From: a virus
IMG/VR virus record: IMGVR_UViG_3300006638_000198
Location: 1 to 22,801 of that record
Direction: 5' to 3' (one strand)
DNA: 22,801 bases
Below are positions 11,725-19,259 of this stretch, piece by piece; position 1 is the first letter of the stretch, and each line of letters opens with the position of its first letter. The translations under genes and the position numbers were made by a program. The notes beneath the pieces were generated by a model. That model had not been told where the DNA came from and made no database searches. It worked only from the letters and a program-made list of their open reading frames with translations.

Positions 11725-13950
11725 TTAACTACCGCCAAAGGCGGAACTATCCATCTTCGTGAATGCCGACCGTGCCGCTCTGTCGAGACCCTGTGCTTCC
11801 GGCGTGCTCTGTGCCGCCTTGTTCTGGGCCAAGTCGTTCGCTGCGTCAGTCTGCTTCCCGTGCTCATTCAGCGTATGCTCCCCAGTTTTCAGGAGCATGC
11901 GATTCTCTGCTTGGTTGTTGTCCACACCTTTCTTCACTTCTCCCTGCGCCTGAATCATGGCGAGTTTGCCTTGAGCCTGCGCAGCCTTGGTCTGCTCGAA
12001 GCGGCGTTGCTTATCTTCGTCGGTCATCGGGACGATAATCTTTTCCTTGTACGGGACGCCGAAGGTATCGAACAGCGCTTCGAACATGCCGTTGAAGTCG
12101 ATCTTCATCGCCTGCACAGCAAGGTTCTCGACCGTTCCGGGTGACTGGATGAATGTTTCCAACACGCCCATGTACTTGTTCAACGCTTCGCGCGCCGCGA
12201 GTTTGGTACCTGCGGAAATATCCACCTTGTAGGTTCCGTTGATAACGTCGAGCGGCGTCGCCTGAAACGCTTCCCCAAGTTCCTGAGACAGCATGGCACG
12301 AATCTGCGACGGCTTCAGCTTCCCGTTACGCTCGATACAGAATTCAAGAAACGGAATGAATACCTGTTCGGAAATAACGTCGATGAGGTCTTGGAGTTTC
12401 ACAGTCTCGCCGCCCGAGATGGCATCCACTCCTGCGGGAGTACGCATGTCGCCAGCCGCGCCGGGATTTGCGCCGAGCGTACCCGGACCCGCGCCCGTTA
12501 CGGAGGCTGCCCACGTTTTCATCTGTGCGATGACCGTCAGCGGTTCCTTGGCGTCGATAGCATTTCGAGTCATCGGCTTCATTTCGCCGTTCGGATCAGA
12601 CTTGAATACTTTGCCGGGGAATATCCACTGCGCTTGCGCGGTGTTGTTGAGTCCCGCAGGCGACGTGTAAGTTCCCATCAGGTTCAGGTTCATGTCATCC
12701 AAATACGCGTTGATGACGCCCTGACAAATACGTTGGAAGTCGGTCAGCCAAAATGCGATTCCGTATCCTGCGGCGGCGTCGGGAGCATTGCGGAAGCAGA
12801 ACCCAAGGAACGGCGGTCGCCCGAAGTTGTGGGTCTCGTTGAGCAGAACGTACTCTTTATTCAGAATCACACAGTGACGGTCTGCCGTCCAGTAGTCGAA
12901 GCATTCGAATTTTCGTGCGAGCGGATCGTGTGCCGTACGTTCGGTGTAGTTTTCGGGGTACGCCTTCTGTGGCGTAGTCGTCTGCTGGAAAATCGGATTG
13001 CCAGTATTCGACCCGAGAGTTTCGAGCGGGTTTGTGGCGGCAGTATCCTGCATCTGCGGCGTAGTAATCTTCACAATCTGTTCGCGAGTCGGAATCTTCC
13101 AACCCACGGTGTTGCGAAGCGAATCCAAGTCATAACCAGTCGGGTAAATGATGCGACCGAACCAATCTGCGACTCGCGGGTCTCCCCTGCGGAGGTCTGG
13201 TGCGTACCGAGCACGTCGCAGCGGCACGTGTTCCAGCACGGGCATGTTAATTTCCAAAACTTGTGTCGTCGCTTCGATGTCGTCTTCGTCGGCGGTCGGA
13301 ATATTGACGGAAACGTCGCCGATACTCACGCTTTGTATTTTATTTTTCTGAACTTGCTTGATAATGTTCTTTTTGATGCAATTCCAACCGTAGTGGGCGA
13401 CTCCGAAGCCGTAAAACAGTCCGTCGTACGTGATTTCCCGCATCTCGGTCTTAGCCGACACGCCTTTGTACCCGCAGGTCTTCAATTCCGCCTTCAAAAG
13501 TGCTTCCTGAGCGAGTGCACACTCCAACGGCGTCCCAGAAGTGGCGTCGACCTTGAGAACGCGGTATCCGCCGAACAAAGTCTGGTTCACGACACTGTGA
13601 ATGCTGTAAAATTGCTCCGCGACGAGCGGAATTCCCAAATGCGAGCGAAATTGTTCGCTCCCTTTCCACTTGATGGGCTCGACCCACGCGCGCAACATGA
13701 TTTCCGCCATGTTCCAGCGTCCGATTAGCCCGCGTGTGGCGATAAACTGCTCGCTTTCCTCGCGGTTGAGGTTCGCTTCCTTCAACATGGACAAATCGCT
13801 GCGTCGCTGGTCAGCGAAAGCGACTTCGGTGGGTCCGATTGGGAGTGCTGTTTCTCCGTAGGGTACCGCCCCGGGTAAATCGAGGATACGCATCTGTCCC
13901 AAGTCGGCAAAATGCGTGGTTGCTCGGATATTCGTCTCGTTAGAAGCCAT
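11725..13950 (-). CDS. Portal protein
   Basis: 741 aa. It forms the dodecameric ring at the head vertex through which DNA is packaged and leaves. The length is close to the large portals of N4-like podoviruses. Residues about 60-130 contain NREESEQFIATRGLIGRW and a conserved-looking region around the QFYSIHSVVNQTLFGG segment. The middle part (LNKEYVLLNETHNFGRPPFL, then AYLDDMNLNLMG) fits the portal clip and wing. Residues about 480-530 (TGAGPGTLGANPGAAGD and AISGGETVKLQDLID) fit the stem/crown helices. The last 100 residues are Gln/Ala/Lys-rich and probably coiled (AQAQGKLAMIQAQGEVKKG). The ATG at 13950 is preceded by GAGAG. It follows the terminase with a 36-nt gap. The call rests on length, segment order and location between terminase and scaffold. 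Confidence 0.82.
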   Translation of the reverse strand: MASNETNIRATTHFADLGQMRILDLPGAVPYGETALPIGPTEVAFADQRRSDLSMLKEANLNREESEQFIATRGLIGRWNMAEIMLRAWVEPIKWKGSEQFRSHLGIPLVAEQFYSIHSVVNQTLFGGYRVLKVDATSGTPLECALAQEALLKAELKTCGYKGVSAKTEMREITYDGLFYGFGVAHYGWNCIKKNIIKQVQKNKIQSVSIGDVSVNIPTADEDDIEATTQVLEINMPVLEHVPLRRARYAPDLRRGDPRVADWFGRIIYPTGYDLDSLRNTVGWKIPTREQIVKITTPQMQDTAATNPLETLGSNTGNPIFQQTTTPQKAYPENYTERTAHDPLARKFECFDYWTADRHCVILNKEYVLLNETHNFGRPPFLGFCFRNAPDAAAGYGIAFWLTDFQRICQGVINAYLDDMNLNLMGTYTSPAGLNNTAQAQWIFPGKVFKSDPNGEMKPMTRNAIDAKEPLTVIAQMKTWAASVTGAGPGTLGANPGAAGDMRTPAGVDAISGGETVKLQDLIDVISEQVFIPFLEFCIERNGKLKPSQIRAMLSQELGEAFQATPLDVINGTYKVDISAGTKLAAREALNKYMGVLETFIQSPGTVENLAVQAMKIDFNGMFEALFDTFGVPYKEKIIVPMTDEDKQRRFEQTKAAQAQGKLAMIQAQGEVKKGVDNNQAENRMLLKTGEHTLNEHGKQTDAANDLAQNKAAQSTPEAQGLDRAARSAFTKMDSSAFGGS

Positions 13951-13986
13951 AGGGTGCTCTCAATTAAAGCGTAAAAAGTCTACTAC

Positions 13987-15756
13987 CTAGCAAACAAGAC
14001 CGTTTCCGCACCCATTGTCGAGGTAAGAATCAGTATCCACAGGGGCTTCGTTATATTTTCGCAGCCAGTTCTGCATCGAGACCGCCTGCGGGGGATTTTC
14101 CAACTGATACCCGGTCGGAGCCGCGACCACCATGCCTATGCAGTCGGCGAAGTCGTCGTGTCTGCCGAGTTTCGGCCACTTCAGCAACTGCTCGACGAGT
14201 GCTTCGTACCCCTTCATGCCTTGGTACAGCCACAACCGCTTGCTCGCGAGCACGCCTTTGATGGCCCCGATGCGAATCAGCTTGGCGTTGGCGACGTTCG
14301 AGCACTTTTCCCAGACAATCGGAATCTTCTGGATGCCGCGCATGTTCGCGTACGTCGTGATGACGTTGTTGTACGACTCCCACGCCGGGAATTTTTCCAA
14401 GTAGATGATGTTGGGGCGCTCCTTCAGCAACACGTTGACGATATTTTCGGCTACCTGCCCCGAGTCCCACGTCCCGAACTCGCAACGGAAAACGAAAATC
14501 TGTCCTTGGAATAAGCGGCAGATGTAGAGCACCGAATAGTCGCGCCCGTCCGCGCCTACGTACGCGAGGTCACCCACGACGAAGGTATACGCTTGGTTGT
14601 ACGGAGGAATCTGCACCTCGTGGTGCAGCGTCTGCGCACAGATCAGCACCTCGGTGAAGGTCTGCGTGCCCGACGCCATCGGGCTGTTCTCGTACTGGTT
14701 CGCGAAGAACTCAGGTCCGAGTTCGACGCGCTTACCTTCAAGGTATTCCAGACTGTGGCCGATTGCTCGACCATCTTTCGTGCGCGCCTCGGGGAATAGC
14801 ACACCCTTGACGCCCGTTGGCTGAAATCCTTTGCAGTCGCAAATCACACACGGCGGCTCCGCGATGTTGATGTCCTTGTTGTGGTAGACATCGGAGTGTC
14901 CGCACTTGCATCCAAGGCTCCAGCAATCGCGAATGGAAAACTTCCAAACCGTACGTCCTACCGCTTTCTCTTCCAGCTTGGACTTCTCCTGAATCCGCTC
15001 GTAGGTATCCCCGAACGAATACCGGGTTCCTGTCATGATGATGAAACCTGTAGGCTCCAGCATCGGGCATATATCCAAGTACTCCTGAAAGCACTTGTCG
15101 AGAGCCGTGATGCTCTTGTAGTTCTGGTCGTTGACCAAGTCGTCGATGTAGATGAGGTCAAAGTGGGCACCTGACTTGACCGACTTCGCGGTGGATATCT
15201 GAAAGGTCTCTTCGGCGAATGAGTCGTTGTTTCGGCTGGGAACAGTGAACGCATGTTTGTTGCCGAGTTTGACGTACTTCATTTTCCCGTTCTTGTCGTA
15301 ATCGATTCCACAGAAGTCTGGGAACAGTTGCAGGAATCGCTTCGACGGTCGCTCGAAAACTTTCTTGACGCGGGCCAACTGCTTCATGGCGAGCAAGTCG
15401 CTACCTGTCATGAAGCATATGCGAACGTTCGGATAGTTCACGATGTTTTGGATGATGTCCACGATTACGGCACTGGTCTTGAACAAACCGCGAGGCCAGA
15501 GAATCATGAATTTTTTGGTGAGGGTATCCAAGTCCGAGAGAACTAAACCGGAGTCAGGTTTCTTCTGAAGAAATTGGTTGAACAAAAGGCGGTGCGGGTC
15601 TTCTTGGAAGTCCATCTCCAGAAGAGCACCCATAGCCATATGGTCAGACATAGCACGAGCCCGCTCGTCTTTCCATGCCCGTTGTTCGAGTGGCGTCAGC
15701 TTTGCGAACTTCTGCTGAAACCAATCGGGAAATCTAACTATGTCTGGTTCGTACAT
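13987..15756 (-). CDS. terL: Terminase large subunit with Cys-rich insert
   Basis: 589 aa packaging motor that translocates DNA into the prohead and cuts it. ATPase domain: a Walker A-like motif WPRGLFKTS at 87-95 (a shortened, GKT-deviant P-loop with K93), Walker B LIYIDD at 201-206, and coupling motif MTGTRYS at 241-247. Nuclease domain (RNase H-like): GDLAY with D396, DYS with D406, YLEKF with E454, and HDDFAD with D534/D535. Between the two domains a Cys-rich insert at 278-308 (C278, C283, C285, H287, C303, C306, C308) looks like a zinc knuckle, which most terminases lack. The ATG at 15756 has GGAG 9 nt upstream. No small subunit is visible in the window. Catalytic residues appear intact, so the enzyme should be active. 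Confidence 0.93.
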   Translation of the reverse strand: MYEPDIVRFPDWFQQKFAKLTPLEQRAWKDERARAMSDHMAMGALLEMDFQEDPHRLLFNQFLQKKPDSGLVLSDLDTLTKKFMILWPRGLFKTSAVIVDIIQNIVNYPNVRICFMTGSDLLAMKQLARVKKVFERPSKRFLQLFPDFCGIDYDKNGKMKYVKLGNKHAFTVPSRNNDSFAEETFQISTAKSVKSGAHFDLIYIDDLVNDQNYKSITALDKCFQEYLDICPMLEPTGFIIMTGTRYSFGDTYERIQEKSKLEEKAVGRTVWKFSIRDCWSLGCKCGHSDVYHNKDINIAEPPCVICDCKGFQPTGVKGVLFPEARTKDGRAIGHSLEYLEGKRVELGPEFFANQYENSPMASGTQTFTEVLICAQTLHHEVQIPPYNQAYTFVVGDLAYVGADGRDYSVLYICRLFQGQIFVFRCEFGTWDSGQVAENIVNVLLKERPNIIYLEKFPAWESYNNVITTYANMRGIQKIPIVWEKCSNVANAKLIRIGAIKGVLASKRLWLYQGMKGYEALVEQLLKWPKLGRHDDFADCIGMVVAAPTGYQLENPPQAVSMQNWLRKYNEAPVDTDSYLDNGCGNGLVC

Positions 15757-15780
15757 GACCGCTGCTCCGGTATTTCAGGA

Positions 15781-16050
15781 TTAAACTATCGGTTTACAAT
15801 TTGCACAAACAGGACCCTCGGGTGTTGGCGTGTATCGTGCGACGTTGCGATGACAAGTTATGCACTCCGTGCCACCCAGAATCGTCGCAGCAACTCTCAG
15901 CACAGGCACTGCCGCAGCCGTAGCGGGCGGCACCTCGCGAACGATAGGTGTGAGTAAGTCCGACGCTTTCAGTGCGACAGTTGCAGGATGGCGTACCACC
16001 CACCCGAACAGAGCCGCCGTCAATGCCAAATTCATCAGTTCGACTATCAT
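15781..16050 (-). CDS. Small membrane-anchored protein with C-terminal zinc-ribbon motif
   Basis: 89 aa. Residues 4-20 (ELMNLALTAALFGWVVR) form one N-terminal membrane helix. A variable Ala/Val/Pro linker follows, and the end carries CITCH and CANC, two Cys pairs 17 residues apart, as in a small zinc ribbon. CITCH also fits the C-x2-C-H haem c motif, but the second pair argues for zinc. The ATG at 16050 has AGGAG overlapping the TAG stop of the previous gene. It sits just upstream of the terminase. A membrane-tethered ribbon next to packaging genes is unusual. The family is not recognised and no function is claimed. Confidence 0.72.
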   Translation of the reverse strand: MIVELMNLALTAALFGWVVRHPATVALKASDLLTPIVREVPPATAAAVPVLRVAATILGGTECITCHRNVARYTPTPEGPVCANCKPIV

Positions 16051-16058
16051 GTTGTCTC

Positions 16059-16742
16059 CTACCGTCCCACTCCTGTCAGAGGAAGCAATCTTAAGCCCGA
16101 GAACGGTGCGGTCGACGCGGTGATATGCACAATCGCGTTTTGTACGTTCGTTCGCGTCGTCGTCATGCTGTATAACTGGGGCGGGGTGATGGGTCCGTTC
16201 GAATCAAAGAATCCCCACGTACCGAAAGTCAAATCGAAGGATCGTCGTATCGCACCCGCTCCCGCGTTTGGTCCGCCGCCGCCGTTGTATCCACCCTCAA
16301 ACAATATCTCCCACGCGTTGTTCGAAAGGGAAGTCAGACTCGTAGTGTAGGTACTCGCGTCCGCTGCGGTGGCGGTCGCACTACTTGCTTCAGGCTGACC
16401 CGTCTGGGCACCGCTGTTCAAACTGTATGCCCCGGCGAGAAGGTAATGAACGTTCGTGCTGGTGACAATAACGTTGTTCGATCCTACTACTGGATTTTCC
16501 AACACGTATAAATAGGTGCATCGGTTGACGACGGCACTGGCGAGGACTTTACCGACCAACGTCATCAAAATTCCCGCGTACGTCACGCTGGCGATGTCAT
16601 CAAATCCGCCGTTCACGTCGCCCATCACACCGACGTAGAGCACTCGATTCGTTCCGCTGGTGGTGTATGCGGTCGTCAGAGTGTTTGTCGCTTGGTTGTT
16701 GTTCCCCAAGTCTGCTGAGTTGTCAAACGCAATCGACGCCAT
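16059..16742 (-). CDS. Beta-rich virion or adhesion protein
   Basis: 227 aa. The start ATG at 16742 has AGGAG fused to the TAG stop of the upstream gene. It is Thr/Ser/Asn/Gly/Val-rich with alternating hydrophobic strands (NRVLYVGVMGDV, then VTYAGILMTLVGKV), compatible with a jelly-roll or lectin-like fold. The pattern of a ligand-like N-terminal strand, a Y-AGI-MT-VG segment and a later EILFEGGYNGGGG stretch resembles the repeated domains of the 928-aa protein (about 1-200 and 288-497), suggesting a related fold. There is one Cys only, no membrane helix and no enzyme motif. It probably belongs to the fibre or surface group at 16059-22645. The exact role is unknown. Confidence 0.75.
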   Translation of the reverse strand: MASIAFDNSADLGNNNQATNTLTTAYTTSGTNRVLYVGVMGDVNGGFDDIASVTYAGILMTLVGKVLASAVVNRCTYLYVLENPVVGSNNVIVTSTNVHYLLAGAYSLNSGAQTGQPEASSATATAADASTYTTSLTSLSNNAWEILFEGGYNGGGGPNAGAGAIRRSFDLTFGTWGFFDSNGPITPPQLYSMTTTRTNVQNAIVHITASTAPFSGLRLLPLTGVGR

Positions 16743-16749
16743 ACGACTC

Positions 16750-18201
16750 CTAGAAATAAATCGTCGTGATGGTCAACCCGGTTGCAGGAGCCGCCGACGT
16801 GGTCTCCGAAGTTGAGACAGCCACAGCAATACCCGCCGCTGCCGCGATACCTGTTCCAATCCAAACGTTTGCTGCCCCGCCCGCAGGCAGCATCATTTCG
16901 TAGATAAGGTTCGTGGCCGACCCGATGGTTCCGGGGGTGGTCGCCGTGTTGTAGAAAAAGACCCAGACGTTTACCGCGTTCGGATTGCTGAACGCATACC
17001 CGTAGAGTTGTCCTGCAGACGCTTTCACGTTTACGGTAGTAGTCAAACCCTGTGCTACCTTCGACAAACTCCCGCCTTGCGTGGTGGGCATCTGTGTGAC
17101 CCGCTCCGCACCTGTCAAGGTCAGTGATTCGAGAACTTGGTCACCTTCGGTGTAAGCTGGAGCCGCCGCGTTTGCGATACCGACTAAAGCACCGACGTTG
17201 GTCGCACCCGGTGCCGCGTTATTGGTCGTCTTGTTGCCCGCGACCGTCGCGGTTCCCGTGATAGTCGTGGACGCGAGAGACACTACCCACGGCGATGTAG
17301 ACTGTGTGACTGCGACGGTTCCCGTGATGGTCGTACTTGCGAGCGTGACAACCTGACTCGCAGGGAAGTTTGTAACCTGCACAGCGAAGGTACCCGCATT
17401 CGTCGCGGCGATAGTCTGCCCCGCCGAGATGCCTACAGTCCAAGTTCCTGACTGAGTCGCCGCAATGGTTCCGCTTACGGGCTGCGTTGCTGGGAAGTTG
17501 GAAACCGCGACAGAGCCCGATACTGGTTGAGTCGCTGGGAAATTCGAGACCGCGACAGTTCCCCCGACCGTGAAGGTTCCCGTTCCGGCGTTTGCGGTAA
17601 TGGTGCCGCTCACAGGCTGTGTCGCAGGGAAGTTGGATACCGCAATCGTACCTGACACGGGTTGGGTCGCTTGAAAGAACGTGCCCGTCACAGCCACAGA
17701 ACCCGTGATCGTCGTGGACGCCAACGTCACGACTTGGGATGCTGGGAAATTCGAAACCGAAATCGAACCACTGATTGGGACAGTGCCTGAAATCGAAACG
17801 GTTCCGGTTATATCAAGCGCATCGCCAGTCGATGAAATCGGATTGCCGCTACCGTCTTGCAATCTCGCACCAACGGTTGTCGGTTGAAACGGACCCGGAA
17901 ACGGTACGGCGTCGCCGCTGTTAAACAGTAGATTCAATATGAAATTGAGAATCACTCCCGCAGGGATCGGGGCGAGCAATGTGAGCGTGATGATTCCCGT
18001 CGCCGAGTCTATCGTCGCGCTTATTAGAGGTGCGGGCGGATTGGGAACTTCAATGCCTGTGGGAATGAAGCCCAAATTTCCATAGTTCACTGCTGAACCA
18101 GATGAAATCTGATACACGTCGCCCAAATTGAATACGAAGGTGCCTGTAGAGCCGTCACCTTGCAGCAGGATCGAGATGGGAACTACTTGCTGAATCGCCA
18201 T
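16750..18201 (-). CDS. Repeat-rich virion fibre protein
   Basis: 483 aa. Residues 1-120 are a non-repetitive beta-rich head domain. Residues about 131-320 are built of short imperfect repeats of the type VAVSNFPATQPVSGT, alternating with VVTLASTTITGTV, a pattern seen in phage fibre-like proteins that form elongated beta structures. Residues about 380-483 form a separate C-terminal domain (LYGYAFSNPNAVNVWVFFYN), likely globular. Cys is absent and charged residues are rare. ATG 18201 begins one base after the TAA stop of the upstream gene, and GGAG lies 7 nt before it inside that gene's last codons, so translation is almost certainly coupled. It is probably a surface or tail fibre component; the receptor is unknown. 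Confidence 0.8.
   Translation of the reverse strand: MAIQQVVPISILLQGDGSTGTFVFNLGDVYQISSGSAVNYGNLGFIPTGIEVPNPPAPLISATIDSATGIITLTLLAPIPAGVILNFILNLLFNSGDAVPFPGPFQPTTVGARLQDGSGNPISSTGDALDITGTVSISGTVPISGSISVSNFPASQVVTLASTTITGSVAVTGTFFQATQPVSGTIAVSNFPATQPVSGTITANAGTGTFTVGGTVAVSNFPATQPVSGSVAVSNFPATQPVSGTIAATQSGTWTVGISAGQTIAATNAGTFAVQVTNFPASQVVTLASTTITGTVAVTQSTSPWVVSLASTTITGTATVAGNKTTNNAAPGATNVGALVGIANAAAPAYTEGDQVLESLTLTGAERVTQMPTTQGGSLSKVAQGLTTTVNVKASAGQLYGYAFSNPNAVNVWVFFYNTATTPGTIGSATNLIYEMMLPAGGAANVWIGTGIAAAAGIAVAVSTSETTSAAPATGLTITTIYF
17242..17811 (-). repeat. Short-repeat region encoding SNFPATQPVSGT-type units
   Basis: This part of the 483-aa gene encodes several copies of SNFPA(T/S)Q followed by PVSG(T/S) or VVTLASTTITG. 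Copies are similar but not identical at DNA level. One further copy of the unit (VSNFPA with PVSG before it) occurs in the adjacent gene 18203-19228. Confidence 0.75.
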
Positions 18202-18202
18202 T

Positions 18203-19228
18203 TTAATTCTCCGTCCATGTGACCCATATCGTCATCAACGAACCTGTCGCCACCGCTGCGACAGCAATTCCAAAAAAATCTGACGTACCTCGAAGAGTCA
18301 GCGCCTGAGTACTTTCAATCGCAAATTCCAATTCAATCGGGGATGGACCCACAAAACCTGCAGCGTTTGTCACCCACTGCATGTACTGAGATGCATAAAC
18401 ACCTGCACTAAACGGTGTTACTGCAGGCAACCCTGAATACTGAAAAACCGCAGCGGTCGCTGTTGGGTTCGAGGTATCATTAGGAACTGGAGTCACCACA
18501 TTTGGTGTCCCGCCGCTAACTGCACTATATCGTCGAAGCTGAATAACATTCGGAGCAGCGTTTCCTGTCGTGCATGCCCACGAGATTCTAATATTGCGAA
18601 TTCGAATGGTCTTCGTTGCTGATCCTTGAATTACAAAGAACGGAATGGAGGGATCAGACATCGGCGAGAACGCGCTTGCACAGGCTCGATATGTCGAGAT
18701 TCGTCCTGTCGAGTTTATAAAAAGACTGCCCGCTGGATCACATTGCAATGGTTCGATACTGCCGGGACTGATAATAGGTGCGGGCTCAGAGTACACGGCT
18801 CCCATCTGCACGGGATTACCGGATACGGGTGTGCCCGATGCAGCGGTTCCTTGCACCATATTGATCGCCGGAAAATTCGATACGGAGACGATGCCGCTGA
18901 CAGGCTGAATCGTGGTTCCTGTCGGATCGACGCGGATGGGGTTAGTGTCGGTGCCGCCCGCTTGCAGCTTACCGTTGATGTCGACGATGCCAATCTCTGT
19001 GGCGAATGCCGGAGCGAGGACTCCCGTGAGACCCACGCTCGCGTTGACCGCTGTGATGGTTCCGTCAACAGGAAGCGGATTGGTCGGACTGATCGGAGTG
19101 AACACACCCGCGACGAAATCCCCAATCTGGATGGAACTTCCCGGCTGTCCGCCGCCGTTTGGCCCGATGGCGGGAATGGTTATGGTAGAATTGCCGCTAC
19201 CCGATTGTCCGACTATTGATGCACCCAT
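18203..19228 (-). CDS. Beta-rich virion protein related to the repeat fibre
   Basis: 341 aa. The ATG at 19228 has GGGAG 5 nt upstream. The N-terminal 160 residues are Gly/Pro/Thr/Ile-rich with short strands and include one copy of the repeat unit of its neighbour (QPVSGIVSVSNFPA). The C-terminal half (from about 180, STYRACASAFSPM onward) is a beta-rich globular domain with LRRYSAVSGGTPNVV and an end segment LMTIWVTWTEN. Composition and the shared repeat link it to the 483-aa protein, to which it is joined by a one-base intergenic gap. The two may form parts of one fibre or assemble side by side (inference). No catalytic motif or membrane segment is visible. Confidence 0.78.
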   Translation of the reverse strand: MGASIVGQSGSGNSTITIPAIGPNGGGQPGSSIQIGDFVAGVFTPISPTNPLPVDGTITAVNASVGLTGVLAPAFATEIGIVDINGKLQAGGTDTNPIRVDPTGTTIQPVSGIVSVSNFPAINMVQGTAASGTPVSGNPVQMGAVYSEPAPIISPGSIEPLQCDPAGSLFINSTGRISTYRACASAFSPMSDPSIPFFVIQGSATKTIRIRNIRISWACTTGNAAPNVIQLRRYSAVSGGTPNVVTPVPNDTSNPTATAAVFQYSGLPAVTPFSAGVYASQYMQWVTNAAGFVGPSPIELEFAIESTQALTLRGTSDFFGIAVAAVATGSLMTIWVTWTEN

Positions 19229-19259
19229 GGCATCTCCCTAATTATGACGAAAAAGTCTG

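Noticed and set aside
12391-13728. Plus-strand open frame of 445 codons opposite the portal gene
   Set aside because: It is antisense to a well-supported portal gene, its translation is Arg/His/Val-rich without domains, and no SD or plus-strand operon supports it.
15860-15880. CITCH in the 89-aa protein read as a haem c attachment site
   Set aside because: A second Cys pair follows, the protein is tiny and lacks other cytochrome features; a zinc ribbon is the simpler reading.
16750-18201. Repeats of the fibre gene considered as a CRISPR-like array
   Set aside because: The repeats keep a reading frame, vary in spacing and encode a beta-repeat protein; no cas gene or regular spacers are present.
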